Notes under the pieces: model-generated
What the model saw: the letters and a program-made list of their open reading frames with translations, nothing else
Told to the model about the DNA's origin: nothing
Database searches by the model: none
Program-made: the position numbers and the translations under genes
IMG/VR virus record: IMGVR_UViG_3300032238_001345
Location: 1-21,136 of that record
Reading direction: 5' to 3' (one strand)
DNA: 21,136 bases
DNA from: a virus
Part shown: positions 4,864-11,444 of the stretch, piece by piece
Layout of the letters: every line of letters begins with the position of its first letter
How positions within the stretch are numbered: position 1 is the stretch's first letter

Positions 4864-6900
4864 TTATTTCTTTCTTTTTATAGGTTTTTTTATTTTAACG
4901 TCAGTTTTCTTTTCTTTGTCGTTATAGGTAAGAATAAATTTAGAACCTTTTTCAGGGTTGTCAGTTAAAATCTTTTCTGTAATAGCATCATCCACCCACT
5001 TCTGAACCGTTCTTTTCAAAATACGTGCTCCAAATCTTGTGTCTGTCCCAACCTCGATTAAGTGTTTTTTCAAAGTATCATCAACATCAACACTATATTC
5101 TAATTTTTCAATTCTTTCATAGAATTTATTTAACTCTAAATCAACAATTTTTAATAAATCATCTTTGTTCAAATCTTTGAAATAAACGATGTCGTCAAAA
5201 CGATTGATAAATTCAGGTGCAAACTTTTTGAATAATTCTTTTTCTAATAAAGATTTAATTTCTTCATCTTTTCTTTCGGTTTTATTTGATGTGGAAAATC
5301 CAACACCGGTACCAAAATCCTGAACTACTTTTGTACCTACGTTTGATGTCATCAAAATGATACAATTTTTGAAATTGATTTTTCTTCCGTGCCCATCAGT
5401 CAACATACCTTCATCTAACATTTGTAAAAATACATTAAAGATTTCAGGGTGAGCCTTTTCAATTTCATCTAACAAAATTACAGAGTAAGGTTTGTTTTTA
5501 ATTTTGTTTAAGAAAGGTGAACCTTCTTCATAACCAACATAACCTGGTGATGTTCCTGTTAATTTTGATGTTGAGATTTTATCAGAGAATTCACTCATGT
5601 CTAATCTGATAAGTGCGTCTTCACTATTGAACATATGTTTTGCCAATTGTTTTGCCAACTCGGTTTTACCAACACCTGAGTTACCAATTAACAATCCACT
5701 AAAGATTGGTTTTTTAGGGTCATTAAGTCCAACACGATTTCTTTGAATTGCTCTTGCAATTTTTGCTACTGCATCATCCTGACCAATTACTCTTGTTGAT
5801 AAAGTATCTTTTAATGTAATAAGTTGTGAAGTCTCATCAGTAGTAATCTTATTGATTGGAATTTTTGTCATTAAAGAAACAACATCATAAACCACATCTT
5901 CAGTTACTTCACGTCTATATAAATCTCTATTTTGTTCAAACTTTTGTTTTTCGTTTTCAAGTTCGGCTAAAACCTTTCTTTCTTTATCGCGAAGGTTTGC
6001 TGCTTCCTCATATTTTTGTTTGTTGATAACATCAACTTTTTCTTCTTTGATTTTGGCTGCTTCTTTTTTAAGGTTTTCAATAATCTCAGGTAGTTTAATT
6101 TCTACTTGTGAACGAGCACCAACCTCATCGATAATATCAAAAGCCTTGTCAGGAAACTCACGGTCAGTAATATATCTATCTGCCAATTCAACACATAGTT
6201 TTAATATATCATCACTATAACTTACTTTATGATGATTTTCATAACGGTCTTTTGAGTTCTGTAAGATTTGTAAAGTTTCTTCTTTAGTTGATGGGTCTAC
6301 AACTACTTTTTGAAAACGTCTTTCTAACGCCCCATCCTTTTCAATATTTTTACGATATTCCTCTAATGTGGTTGCACCAATACATTGTAATTCACCACGA
6401 GATAATGCCGGTTTGAAGATGTTAGATGCATCCATAGAACCTGATGAATTACCCGCACCAATCATAGTATGGATTTCATCAATAAAGACAATGATGTCAG
6501 GATGATTATAAAGTTCTTCCATAATCACTTTCATACGTTCTTCAAACTGACCACGATATTTTGTTCCCGCTACCACAGAAGTCATATCTAAAGAAACAAT
6601 TCTTTTACCTGCCAAATTTTGTGGACAATCACCTTCAAATATTTTTTTAGCTAAACCTTCGACAATTGCAGTTTTACCACAACCAGGTTCCCCAATAATA
6701 ATTGGGTTATTTTTCTTTCTACGAGAAAGAATTTGTGCGATACGATTAATTTCATTTTCCCTACCAATTACAGGGTCAAGTTTACCGTCTTCTGCCGCCT
6801 TAATTAAGTCACGAGAAAAGTTATCTAATACTGGTGTTTTTGATGTACCGTCTTGAGTTTTGTTTTTTGGTTTTTCGTTTCCGTCTACTGAGTCAATCAT
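4864..6900 (-). CDS. clpC: ClpC-like double AAA+ unfoldase lacking the N-terminal domain
   Basis: 678 aa. D1: Walker A GEPGCGKT (70-77), pore loop KYRG (115-118), Walker B VFIDE (138-142), Arg fingers ALERRF (191-196). A short middle segment with a UVR-like motif KQKYEEAANLRD (294-305) marks it as ClpC rather than ClpA. D2: GNSGVGKT (406-413), pore loop GYVGYEEG (453-460), LLDE (476-479), sensor TSN (518-520), sensor-2 region FGARILKR. Residues 533-535 are VGF in the position of the IGF/IGL ClpP-docking loop, so docking to host ClpP is plausible. Typical ClpC is over 800 aa. The Clp_N repeat domain, where adaptors bind, is absent, and the protein begins in the linker (TPVLDNFSRDL). Start ATG at 6900 lies 15 nt after a host-type -7 box. 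Confidence 0.93.
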   Translation of the reverse strand: MIDSVDGNEKPKNKTQDGTSKTPVLDNFSRDLIKAAEDGKLDPVIGRENEINRIAQILSRRKKNNPIIIGEPGCGKTAIVEGLAKKIFEGDCPQNLAGKRIVSLDMTSVVAGTKYRGQFEERMKVIMEELYNHPDIIVFIDEIHTMIGAGNSSGSMDASNIFKPALSRGELQCIGATTLEEYRKNIEKDGALERRFQKVVVDPSTKEETLQILQNSKDRYENHHKVSYSDDILKLCVELADRYITDREFPDKAFDIIDEVGARSQVEIKLPEIIENLKKEAAKIKEEKVDVINKQKYEEAANLRDKERKVLAELENEKQKFEQNRDLYRREVTEDVVYDVVSLMTKIPINKITTDETSQLITLKDTLSTRVIGQDDAVAKIARAIQRNRVGLNDPKKPIFSGLLIGNSGVGKTELAKQLAKHMFNSEDALIRLDMSEFSDKISTSKLTGTSPGYVGYEEGSPFLNKIKNKPYSVILLDEIEKAHPEIFNVFLQMLDEGMLTDGHGRKINFKNCIILMTSNVGTKVVQDFGTGVGFSTSNKTERKDEEIKSLLEKELFKKFAPEFINRFDDIVYFKDLNKDDLLKIVDLELNKFYERIEKLEYSVDVDDTLKKHLIEVGTDTRFGARILKRTVQKWVDDAITEKILTDNPEKGSKFILTYNDKEKKTDVKIKKPIKRKK

Positions 6901-6915
6901 ATTTTAGTTTTTTAT

Positions 6916-6946
6916 CAAATTTAACTTATATAAACTGAATAATCAA
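6916..6946 (-). promoter_or_regulatory. Bacteroidota-type promoter of the ClpC-like gene
   Basis: TTG (6944-6946), a 20-nt spacer, then TAAATTTG (6916-6923), 15 nt before the ATG. It is a full match to TTG-N20-TAnnTTTG. Confidence 0.65.
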
Positions 6947-6961
6947 TTATTTTTAGGTTTT

Positions 6962-7008
6962 TGTCATAATGTCATACATAGATTTTACTTTACTGACATT
7001 TTGTCATA
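6962..7008. promoter_or_regulatory. Cluster of TGTCATA boxes between divergent promoters (possible operator)
   Basis: TGTCATA occurs three times (6962-6968, 6970-6976, 7002-7008), the first two in tandem with 8-nt period. An inverted TGACA (6994-6998) makes TGACA-TTT-TGTCA with the third box. The palindrome overlaps the -33 TTG of the UVR gene promoter, and the tandem pair lies just upstream of the ClpC promoter. This suggests a shared regulator for both genes. Confidence 0.4.
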
Positions 7009-7031
7009 TATTTAGTAATGGCACATATTTG
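7001..7031 (+). promoter_or_regulatory. Bacteroidota-type promoter of the UVR-domain gene
   Basis: TTG (7001-7003), a 20-nt spacer, then CATATTTG (7024-7031), one mismatch to TAnnTTTG. The ATG at 7074 is 42 nt downstream. Confidence 0.5.
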
Positions 7032-7073
7032 GTGTAAAAATACAAAAATAAACTTATAAAATGAAATAATAGT

Positions 7074-7436
7074 ATGATTAATTGGAGAGAATTTGAGGAC
7101 ATGTTTGATAAAATGTTTTCTATGAGGTCAGAGTTTATTAATAATAATAATTGGACTTCTAAAACATATAAATCACCTGATGGAAGATATTCTTATACGT
7201 ACATGTCAAAAGGGTTTAAACCAACAGAAGAATTGGATGAATTAAAAAATAAATTAGATGTTGCCGTTGGGGAACAAAATTTTGAGGAAGCTGTTAAGTT
7301 AAGAGACCAAATTAAGAGTTTAGAAAAAAACAAAGAAAAGATTTTGGAGTTACAAACTAAATTGGATGAATGTATTAAAAAACAAGAATTTGAAAAGGCG
7401 ATTGAATATCGAGATAAAATAAAGGCTCTCAAATAA
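7074..7436 (+). CDS. Two-UVR-repeat protein, possible Clp adaptor (McsA-like C-terminus)
   Basis: 120 aa. Two UVR repeats are clear: about residues 55-84 (LDVAVGEQNFEEAVKLRDQI) and about 91-119 (LDECIKKQEFEKAIEYRDKI). UVR motifs occur in UvrB/UvrC, in McsA and in the middle domain of ClpC itself, where they mediate helical-hairpin contacts. The N-terminal 50 residues (MINWREFEDMFDKMFSMRSE, then SPDGRYSYTYMSKGF) match nothing I know and lack the zinc-binding Cys pairs of McsA. It is divergent from the ClpC-like gene, with a probably shared control region. A role as a partner or adaptor of that unfoldase is inferred. A DNA-repair link is the alternative. Confidence 0.7.
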   Translation: MINWREFEDMFDKMFSMRSEFINNNNWTSKTYKSPDGRYSYTYMSKGFKPTEELDELKNKLDVAVGEQNFEEAVKLRDQIKSLEKNKEKILELQTKLDECIKKQEFEKAIEYRDKIKALK

Positions 7437-7439
7437 CAA

Positions 7440-7466
7440 AATCCACCTTCGGGTGGATTTTTTTTT
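7440..7466 (+). terminator. Rho-independent terminator after the UVR gene
   Basis: AATCCACC-TTCG-GGTGGATT followed by eight T: an 8-bp stem with a UUCG tetraloop, starting 3 nt after the stop codon. Confidence 0.9.
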
Positions 7467-7470
7467 GCAT

Positions 7471-7479
7471 TATATTTAT
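7471..7479 (+). promoter_or_regulatory. Late-promoter-like TATATTTAT element, 4 nt before ATG
   Basis: It sits between the UUCG terminator and the ATG at 7484; only four bases separate it from the start codon. It is identical in spacing to the element before the 8051 gene. Confidence 0.5.
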
Positions 7480-7483
7480 CACT

Positions 7484-7798
7484 ATGGGAGGATGGAAAAA
7501 ATTTGCCGAGTCTTTGGAACTAACAAAAGAGTTAGAAGAGGCTTATTATAAAATAAGAGAAGTATTCCAAAAAGAAGGATGGACACAAAAGGATATAGAA
7601 AAACCACCGTATTACCCTGAAGAATTAATGTTTTATCACTCAAGAATCGGACCATTGATTCGGGAAATAGACAAAACAATTAGAGATTATGGTTTTAATG
7701 TTGACGGAGACGAAGTTGGATATTATATTATGGATAAACTTCGTCATATTGATGACATAACCCCATTAAGAAAACCAAATGGCGATAACAAGAACTGA
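7484..7798 (+). CDS. 104-aa protein of unknown function
   Basis: No family recognised. Predicted mostly helical with an N-terminal amphipathic helix (WKKFAESLELTKELEEAYYK), a Pro-rich turn (EKPPYYPEELMFYH) and a C-terminal DGDEVGYYIMDKLRHID segment. No membrane segment or cleavage-site leader. It overlaps the next gene by 20 bp, indicating translational coupling. The ATG follows a TATATTTAT box so closely that the mRNA may be leaderless; the next in-frame Met is too far inside to be an alternative. Confidence 0.65.
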   Translation: MGGWKKFAESLELTKELEEAYYKIREVFQKEGWTQKDIEKPPYYPEELMFYHSRIGPLIREIDKTIRDYGFNVDGDEVGYYIMDKLRHIDDITPLRKPNGDNKN

Positions 7799-8033
7799 TA
7801 TAGTAGGAACAAAAATAATTTGTGAAATCGAATCTTCAAATTTAGTTAAAACTGAATATGATAGTGAAACAAGTAAATTAATTGCAACATTCAAAAATGG
7901 AATTATGTATGAATATGAAGAGGTTCCACACAAAATTTACGCACAATTTAGACTATCTGAATCACAAGGAAAATTCTTTAATACTGAAATTGCAAGACAA
8001 TACAAGTATAAAAAAATAGAAGAAACAGAATAA
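7779..8033 (+). CDS. KTSC domain protein
   Basis: 84 aa. The core TEYDSETSKLIATFKNGIMY, then EYEEVPHKIYAQFRLSESQG and KFFNTEI, fits the KTSC domain (Y-D-x-x-x-x-x-L-x-V-x-F-x-x-G-x-x-Y-x-Y-x-x-V-P ... S-x-G-x-Y/F-F-N). KTSC domains occur alone in many phages and fused to lysyl-tRNA synthetase-like or other enzymes; the biochemical role is unsettled. It lies in a two-gene unit with the upstream unknown, followed by the nucleotidyltransferase. Confidence 0.75.
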   Translation: MAITRTDIVGTKIICEIESSNLVKTEYDSETSKLIATFKNGIMYEYEEVPHKIYAQFRLSESQGKFFNTEIARQYKYKKIEETE

Positions 8034-8037
8034 CCTA

Positions 8038-8047
8038 TGTATTTATA
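8038..8047 (+). promoter_or_regulatory. Late-promoter-like TGTATTTATA element, 4 nt before ATG
   Basis: TATTTAT ends at 8046 and the ATG is at 8051. The sequence differs from TATATTTAT by one base near the 5' side. Confidence 0.4.
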
Positions 8048-8050
8048 GGT

Positions 8051-8824
8051 ATGGAAAGTGATAGTAAAATCATTAATAGCTTATATCTTCAAGACGAATT
8101 AAATCCCGACATTTGGTATCTACCGAATGAAAAACATATGGGAGACCCCGAAGCACAATTTTATAAATTAAAACCAGAAATAAAAGAAAGACTTCTTAAG
8201 GTTAGTGAAATATTTTTGGATTATATCGATATTGATATATATGTTCACGACATTATTCTTATTGGTTCACTAACAGGATATAACTGGTCTGATTTTTCAG
8301 ATTTTGATGTTCATATTCTTTATGATTTTAATGATGCAGGTGAAAATGCGGATTTATATAAAGAATTGTTCCACCTGAAAAAAACAGTATTTAACGCAAA
8401 ACACGACATCAGAATTAAAGGATATGAAGTTGAAATGTTTATACAGGACTTAAATGAAAAAGAAACAAGTGCTGGGTCTTATTCTGTGTTATATAACAAA
8501 TGGTTAAGAGCTCCCGAAAAAGAAAACTTCAGAATTGATAAAAAGATTATTAAAGAAAAGGCAAATCAGTGGATGAGAATTATTGATGGTGTTTTAGAAA
8601 ACGCCGAAGATGAAGATTTAAACGATGCTATTAAATTAGTCTCAAAATATAAAGAGAAATTAAGAAAGTATAGAACCTGTGGACTTAAAAAGGAAGGTGA
8701 GTTTTCTTATGAAAATTTAGTATTTAAATTCCTAAGAAGAAATGGGTACATATCTAAATTAGAGGACTTCAAAAATAAAATTACCGATAAAAAATTATCA
8801 TTAGAACAAGAAATTGGTGAATAA
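8051..8824 (+). CDS. Nucleotidyltransferase-fold protein (Pol-beta superfamily)
   Basis: 257 aa. IIL-IGSLTGYNWSDFSDFDVHI (residues 68-89) is the superfamily signature: G72-S73, ten residues, then D84-x-D86. A plausible third carboxylate is E128 in YEVEMF. The C-terminal half is helical and basic (NDAIKLVSKYKEKLRKYR), as in other members where it binds nucleic acid or nucleotide. Substrate is not predictable: candidates are tRNA, aminoglycoside-like small molecules, or a toxin-type AMP/NMP transfer to protein or RNA. There is no HEPN/MNT antitoxin pair beside it. A metabolic or host-modifying role during infection is inferred. Confidence 0.75.
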   Translation: MESDSKIINSLYLQDELNPDIWYLPNEKHMGDPEAQFYKLKPEIKERLLKVSEIFLDYIDIDIYVHDIILIGSLTGYNWSDFSDFDVHILYDFNDAGENADLYKELFHLKKTVFNAKHDIRIKGYEVEMFIQDLNEKETSAGSYSVLYNKWLRAPEKENFRIDKKIIKEKANQWMRIIDGVLENAEDEDLNDAIKLVSKYKEKLRKYRTCGLKKEGEFSYENLVFKFLRRNGYISKLEDFKNKITDKKLSLEQEIGE

Positions 8825-8845
8825 TTGAAAATTATCAATTAACGA

Positions 8846-8854
8846 TATATTTAT
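8846..8854 (+). promoter_or_regulatory. Late-promoter-like TATATTTAT element
   Basis: It lies 13 nt before the ATG at 8868 and is placed to drive the long head-gene run (8868-15082). Confidence 0.5.
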
Positions 8855-8867
8855 ATAGAAAAAAATT

Positions 8868-9053
8868 ATGCCAGTAACAGCTTGTACTTCGTATTATACT
8901 ACTACTATAACCGGTTATAACCCAGCATCCGGGGATACTGTAGGAACAATAGTAACATTTTATGCACCAAAACCAGATTATGGTACTAAAACTAATACAA
9001 CTAATCTACAATGTAATGCTGTAACATTAGGTGGAAATGGATTAAACAATTAA
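8868..9053 (+). CDS. Small Thr/Asn-rich protein, possibly a virion component
   Basis: 61 aa: starts MPVTACTSYYTTTITGYNPA and ends LGGNGLNN. It has two Cys, is beta-rich by composition, and carries almost no charge until the middle (KPDYGTKT). It looks like a small structural or decoration protein by composition and position at the head of the morphogenesis operon, but no family was recognised. The next gene starts 15 nt downstream with no promoter between them. Confidence 0.6.
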   Translation: MPVTACTSYYTTTITGYNPASGDTVGTIVTFYAPKPDYGTKTNTTNLQCNAVTLGGNGLNN

Positions 9054-9068
9054 AAAAAATATATTAAA

Positions 9069-10400
9069 ATGGCAGATTTAAGACCAATTGGTAGTGAAAA
9101 ATTAGAAGGAATGGATAAGTTGAGAAGAATTATGGAAATCGCAACTTATAGAGAAACTCCAAAAACCGAATTAAATAATTTGTCAACAACAAATTATACT
9201 ATTCAATTATCTGATGGTAACTTTTATGGTATCGTAAAAGAAAAACAAGGATATATTATTAAAAGTGGATTGAATGAATCTGATTTAGATTATTCAGACC
9301 CTATGAAAAATAGAAAATACTATCGTTCATATTCTGAAGCAATGAAAAAATTAAATTTAATTGTTGCTGAAACAAATAGAAATAGTGGTAATGAATATGA
9401 GATACCTCTTATTGGTGAACAACCTGAGGTAAAAAAAAAATTCGTTTTAAAAACAGCTAAAAAAACTGAACCTACAGCTGCACCTGAAATGGCAGCACCG
9501 GCTCCTGAAATGGCAGCACCGGCTCCTGAAATGGCCGCGCCAGCTCCTGAAATGGGTGGTGATACTGAAGGTGCACCAATGCCTGAAATGGGTGGTGATA
9601 CTGAAGGGGCACCGGCTCCTGAAATGGGTGGTGAAGTTGCACCTGAAGAACCTGAAATGCCTATGGCTCCTGGTGATGCACCTATGATGGATGGTGATAT
9701 CGAAGATGAAGAGGGTGGTCCAAGTAATTTAAAATTAATTCAAAAACTTACAGGTAAATTAAGTCAAAAACTAAGAATGTTTGAAAAAGACAAAGGTCTT
9801 GATTCACAAGATATTAAATATGTAATTAATTCAATTGTTTCAGCAATAGATTTAAACAAACTTGATGATGACGATAGAGAAGATATCGTTGACAAGATTG
9901 AAGGGTTTGATGAGTATGGTAGAGAAGGTGAAGGTGAATTAAATTTAGGAGCTGAAGATGATTTTGAAATGGGTGGTGATGAAATGCCAAGTGAAGAAGG
10001 TACTGATGAGATGGGAGCACCGATGCCTGAAATGGGTGATGATACTGAAGGGGCTGCGGCACCTGAAACTAAAGAAGGTTACCAAACTGTAATGGATTCA
10101 ATATTTGGAGAATCAAAAGTAGAAAAAGTTTTATCAAGTTATTTTAATATTAAAATAGAAGAAAAACCATTAATTGAAAATAAAAATAAAGTAGACTTTT
10201 TAAAATCAAAAATTAATAAAATAAACCAAAAGAATGATATTCAAGAGTATTCAATTTCTGAAAGTCAGAAAAAAACAGGTTTAATTTTAATTGAAGATTA
10301 TACTAATTGTAAGTTTATTGGAAGAACAAATAAAAATAATTTAGTTTTTAAAATTAACGGAAAAGAAGTTAAAGTAACACCAAACGGTAGAACTATATGA
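9069..10400 (+). CDS. Acidic repeat-containing structural protein, unknown family
   Basis: 443 aa. The N-terminal roughly 115 residues include a small domain with YTIQLSDGNFYGIVKEKQGY and YIIKSGLNE. Residues about 137-205 are a low-complexity Ala/Pro/Met/Gly/Glu region built of APAPEMA and PEMGGDTEGA repeats. A helical segment follows (NLKLIQKLTGKLSQKLRMFE, then INSIVSAIDLN), then another acidic PEMG stretch near 300-335 and a basic C-terminal domain (IEDYTNCKFIGRTNKNNLVF). Position just upstream of terminase and the shared PEMGG/PDMGG repeats with the portal suggest a head or neck component; this is inference. It ends in ATGA with the next gene. Confidence 0.7.
   Translation: MADLRPIGSEKLEGMDKLRRIMEIATYRETPKTELNNLSTTNYTIQLSDGNFYGIVKEKQGYIIKSGLNESDLDYSDPMKNRKYYRSYSEAMKKLNLIVAETNRNSGNEYEIPLIGEQPEVKKKFVLKTAKKTEPTAAPEMAAPAPEMAAPAPEMAAPAPEMGGDTEGAPMPEMGGDTEGAPAPEMGGEVAPEEPEMPMAPGDAPMMDGDIEDEEGGPSNLKLIQKLTGKLSQKLRMFEKDKGLDSQDIKYVINSIVSAIDLNKLDDDDREDIVDKIEGFDEYGREGEGELNLGAEDDFEMGGDEMPSEEGTDEMGAPMPEMGDDTEGAAAPETKEGYQTVMDSIFGESKVEKVLSSYFNIKIEEKPLIENKNKVDFLKSKINKINQKNDIQEYSISESQKKTGLILIEDYTNCKFIGRTNKNNLVFKINGKEVKVTPNGRTI
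9481..9632 (+). repeat. In-frame tandem repeats encoding APEMAAP and PEMGGDTEGAP units
   Basis: A 21-bp unit (CCTGAAATGGCAGCACCGGC plus T) occurs about three times, followed by 36-bp units (CCTGAAATGGGTGGTGATAC...). All are in frame, so copy number changes would alter only linker length. Confidence 0.8.
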
Positions 10401-10801
10401 ATTTAGTTTTTATAAACGAATTAGGTCCAAACTTTAGAGGAGATAATATTTACGAATTTATTTTTTCTGATTTGGATGATGTTTATGGTGAAGATTGGGA
10501 TAGTGAAACAGCAAACGGAAAACCAACACCGCCACATGTGGAATTTATTAAAAAGGTTGGTGTATTAAAAAATTCTGAAATAGAATTAGATTTAATTCAA
10601 AATTCAGACTTTTTTGGAATGTATGATGCTATCGATGGTGTAATTGCTTTAGGTTGGGAAAAACCTGACAATTACGAAGGAAAAAGATTAGTTTTTCAAT
10701 ATGGAGAAAGTATTGAAATTGTAGAAAATAAATTATACGAAAAAGACATCGTATTAAAATGGGAAAAAAATTTAGTAAGTGATGAAACATATGAATCCTA
10801 A
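10397..10801 (+). CDS. 134-aa protein of unknown function
   Basis: Acidic protein starting MNLVFINELGPNFRGDNIYE, with VYGEDWDSETANGKPTPPHVEF in the middle and a DGVIALGWEKPDNYEG motif. No family or motif recognised. The ATGA overlap with the upstream gene and an 11-20-bp overlap with the downstream one show it belongs to the same translational unit as the terminase genes. Such tight packing next to terL makes a small terminase or neck-linked role conceivable, but there is no helix-turn-helix or coiled-coil pattern to support a small terminase. Confidence 0.65.
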   Translation: MNLVFINELGPNFRGDNIYEFIFSDLDDVYGEDWDSETANGKPTPPHVEFIKKVGVLKNSEIELDLIQNSDFFGMYDAIDGVIALGWEKPDNYEGKRLVFQYGESIEIVENKLYEKDIVLKWEKNLVSDETYES

Positions 10802-11441
10802 AATAGTTAAACTTCTTCATGAGGGGTTTTCAATGAATACTTTAGAAAACTTAACTGAAAATCAATTAAGTGTATTATTTAATAAAATTGTTTCAGAACA
10901 ACCTAAACCGGTTGAAAAAAATGTAACGTCAAAAGTTATTGAACTTCCTGCTGGTGCAAAAACCGCTATTGGAGGGGCAACAGTTTCTAATGATGGTGGT
11001 AAAACTGTGATTACACAAACACAAACTGAAGGTGAATTTACTGAAGGTGAAGAGGAAGATGTAACCAACGTTAATAAAGGTGAGGACGACCAAGACCCAA
11101 TTCAAAAAAAAGGTCCTGACGGTATGCCGGCAGAATCTAATTTACAAGAAAAGTCCGTTTCAAAACAACAACAAAAAATTATGGGATTAGCTCTTTCAGT
11201 TAAAAGAGGTGATACTCCTAAATCAAAAGTTTCTAAAAAAGTTCAAGACATGGCAAAAGAAATGTCTAAAAAAGACTTAAAAGACTTTGCGTCGACAAAA
11301 CACAAAGGTTTACCTAAAACAGTTGATGAAAAAAATGAAGTAGAAAAGTTAGAAGAAGGTATTTTAAGAATAATTGAAAATCATTTACCTCCTCACACTA
11401 CAAAAAGTGAATTACTAAATTACATTAGAAGAAACAAATAA
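10782..11441 (+). CDS. 219-aa head-cassette protein with LTEN...VSE-Q leader
   Basis: Possible starts are GTG 10779, ATG 10782 and ATG 10791; ATG 10791 (MNPKIVKLLHEGF) gives the most natural N-terminus. The segment LENLTENQLSVLFNKIVSEQ aligns gap-free with the leader of the 87-aa protein at 1230, keeping L, T, E, L and the terminal E-Q. Next come a small beta-like segment (VIELPAGAKTAIGGATVSND), a Glu/Thr-rich acidic stretch, a Lys-rich stretch near residues 125-175 (SVKRGDTPKSKVSKKVQDMA) and a helical C-terminus (LEEGILRIIENHLPPHTTK). It lies 3 nt upstream of terL. It may be a head-internal or packaging accessory protein; function unknown. Confidence 0.65.
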   Translation: MKHMNPKIVKLLHEGFSMNTLENLTENQLSVLFNKIVSEQPKPVEKNVTSKVIELPAGAKTAIGGATVSNDGGKTVITQTQTEGEFTEGEEEDVTNVNKGEDDQDPIQKKGPDGMPAESNLQEKSVSKQQQKIMGLALSVKRGDTPKSKVSKKVQDMAKEMSKKDLKDFASTKHKGLPKTVDEKNEVEKLEEGILRIIENHLPPHTTKSELLNYIRRNK

Positions 11442-11444
11442 TGA

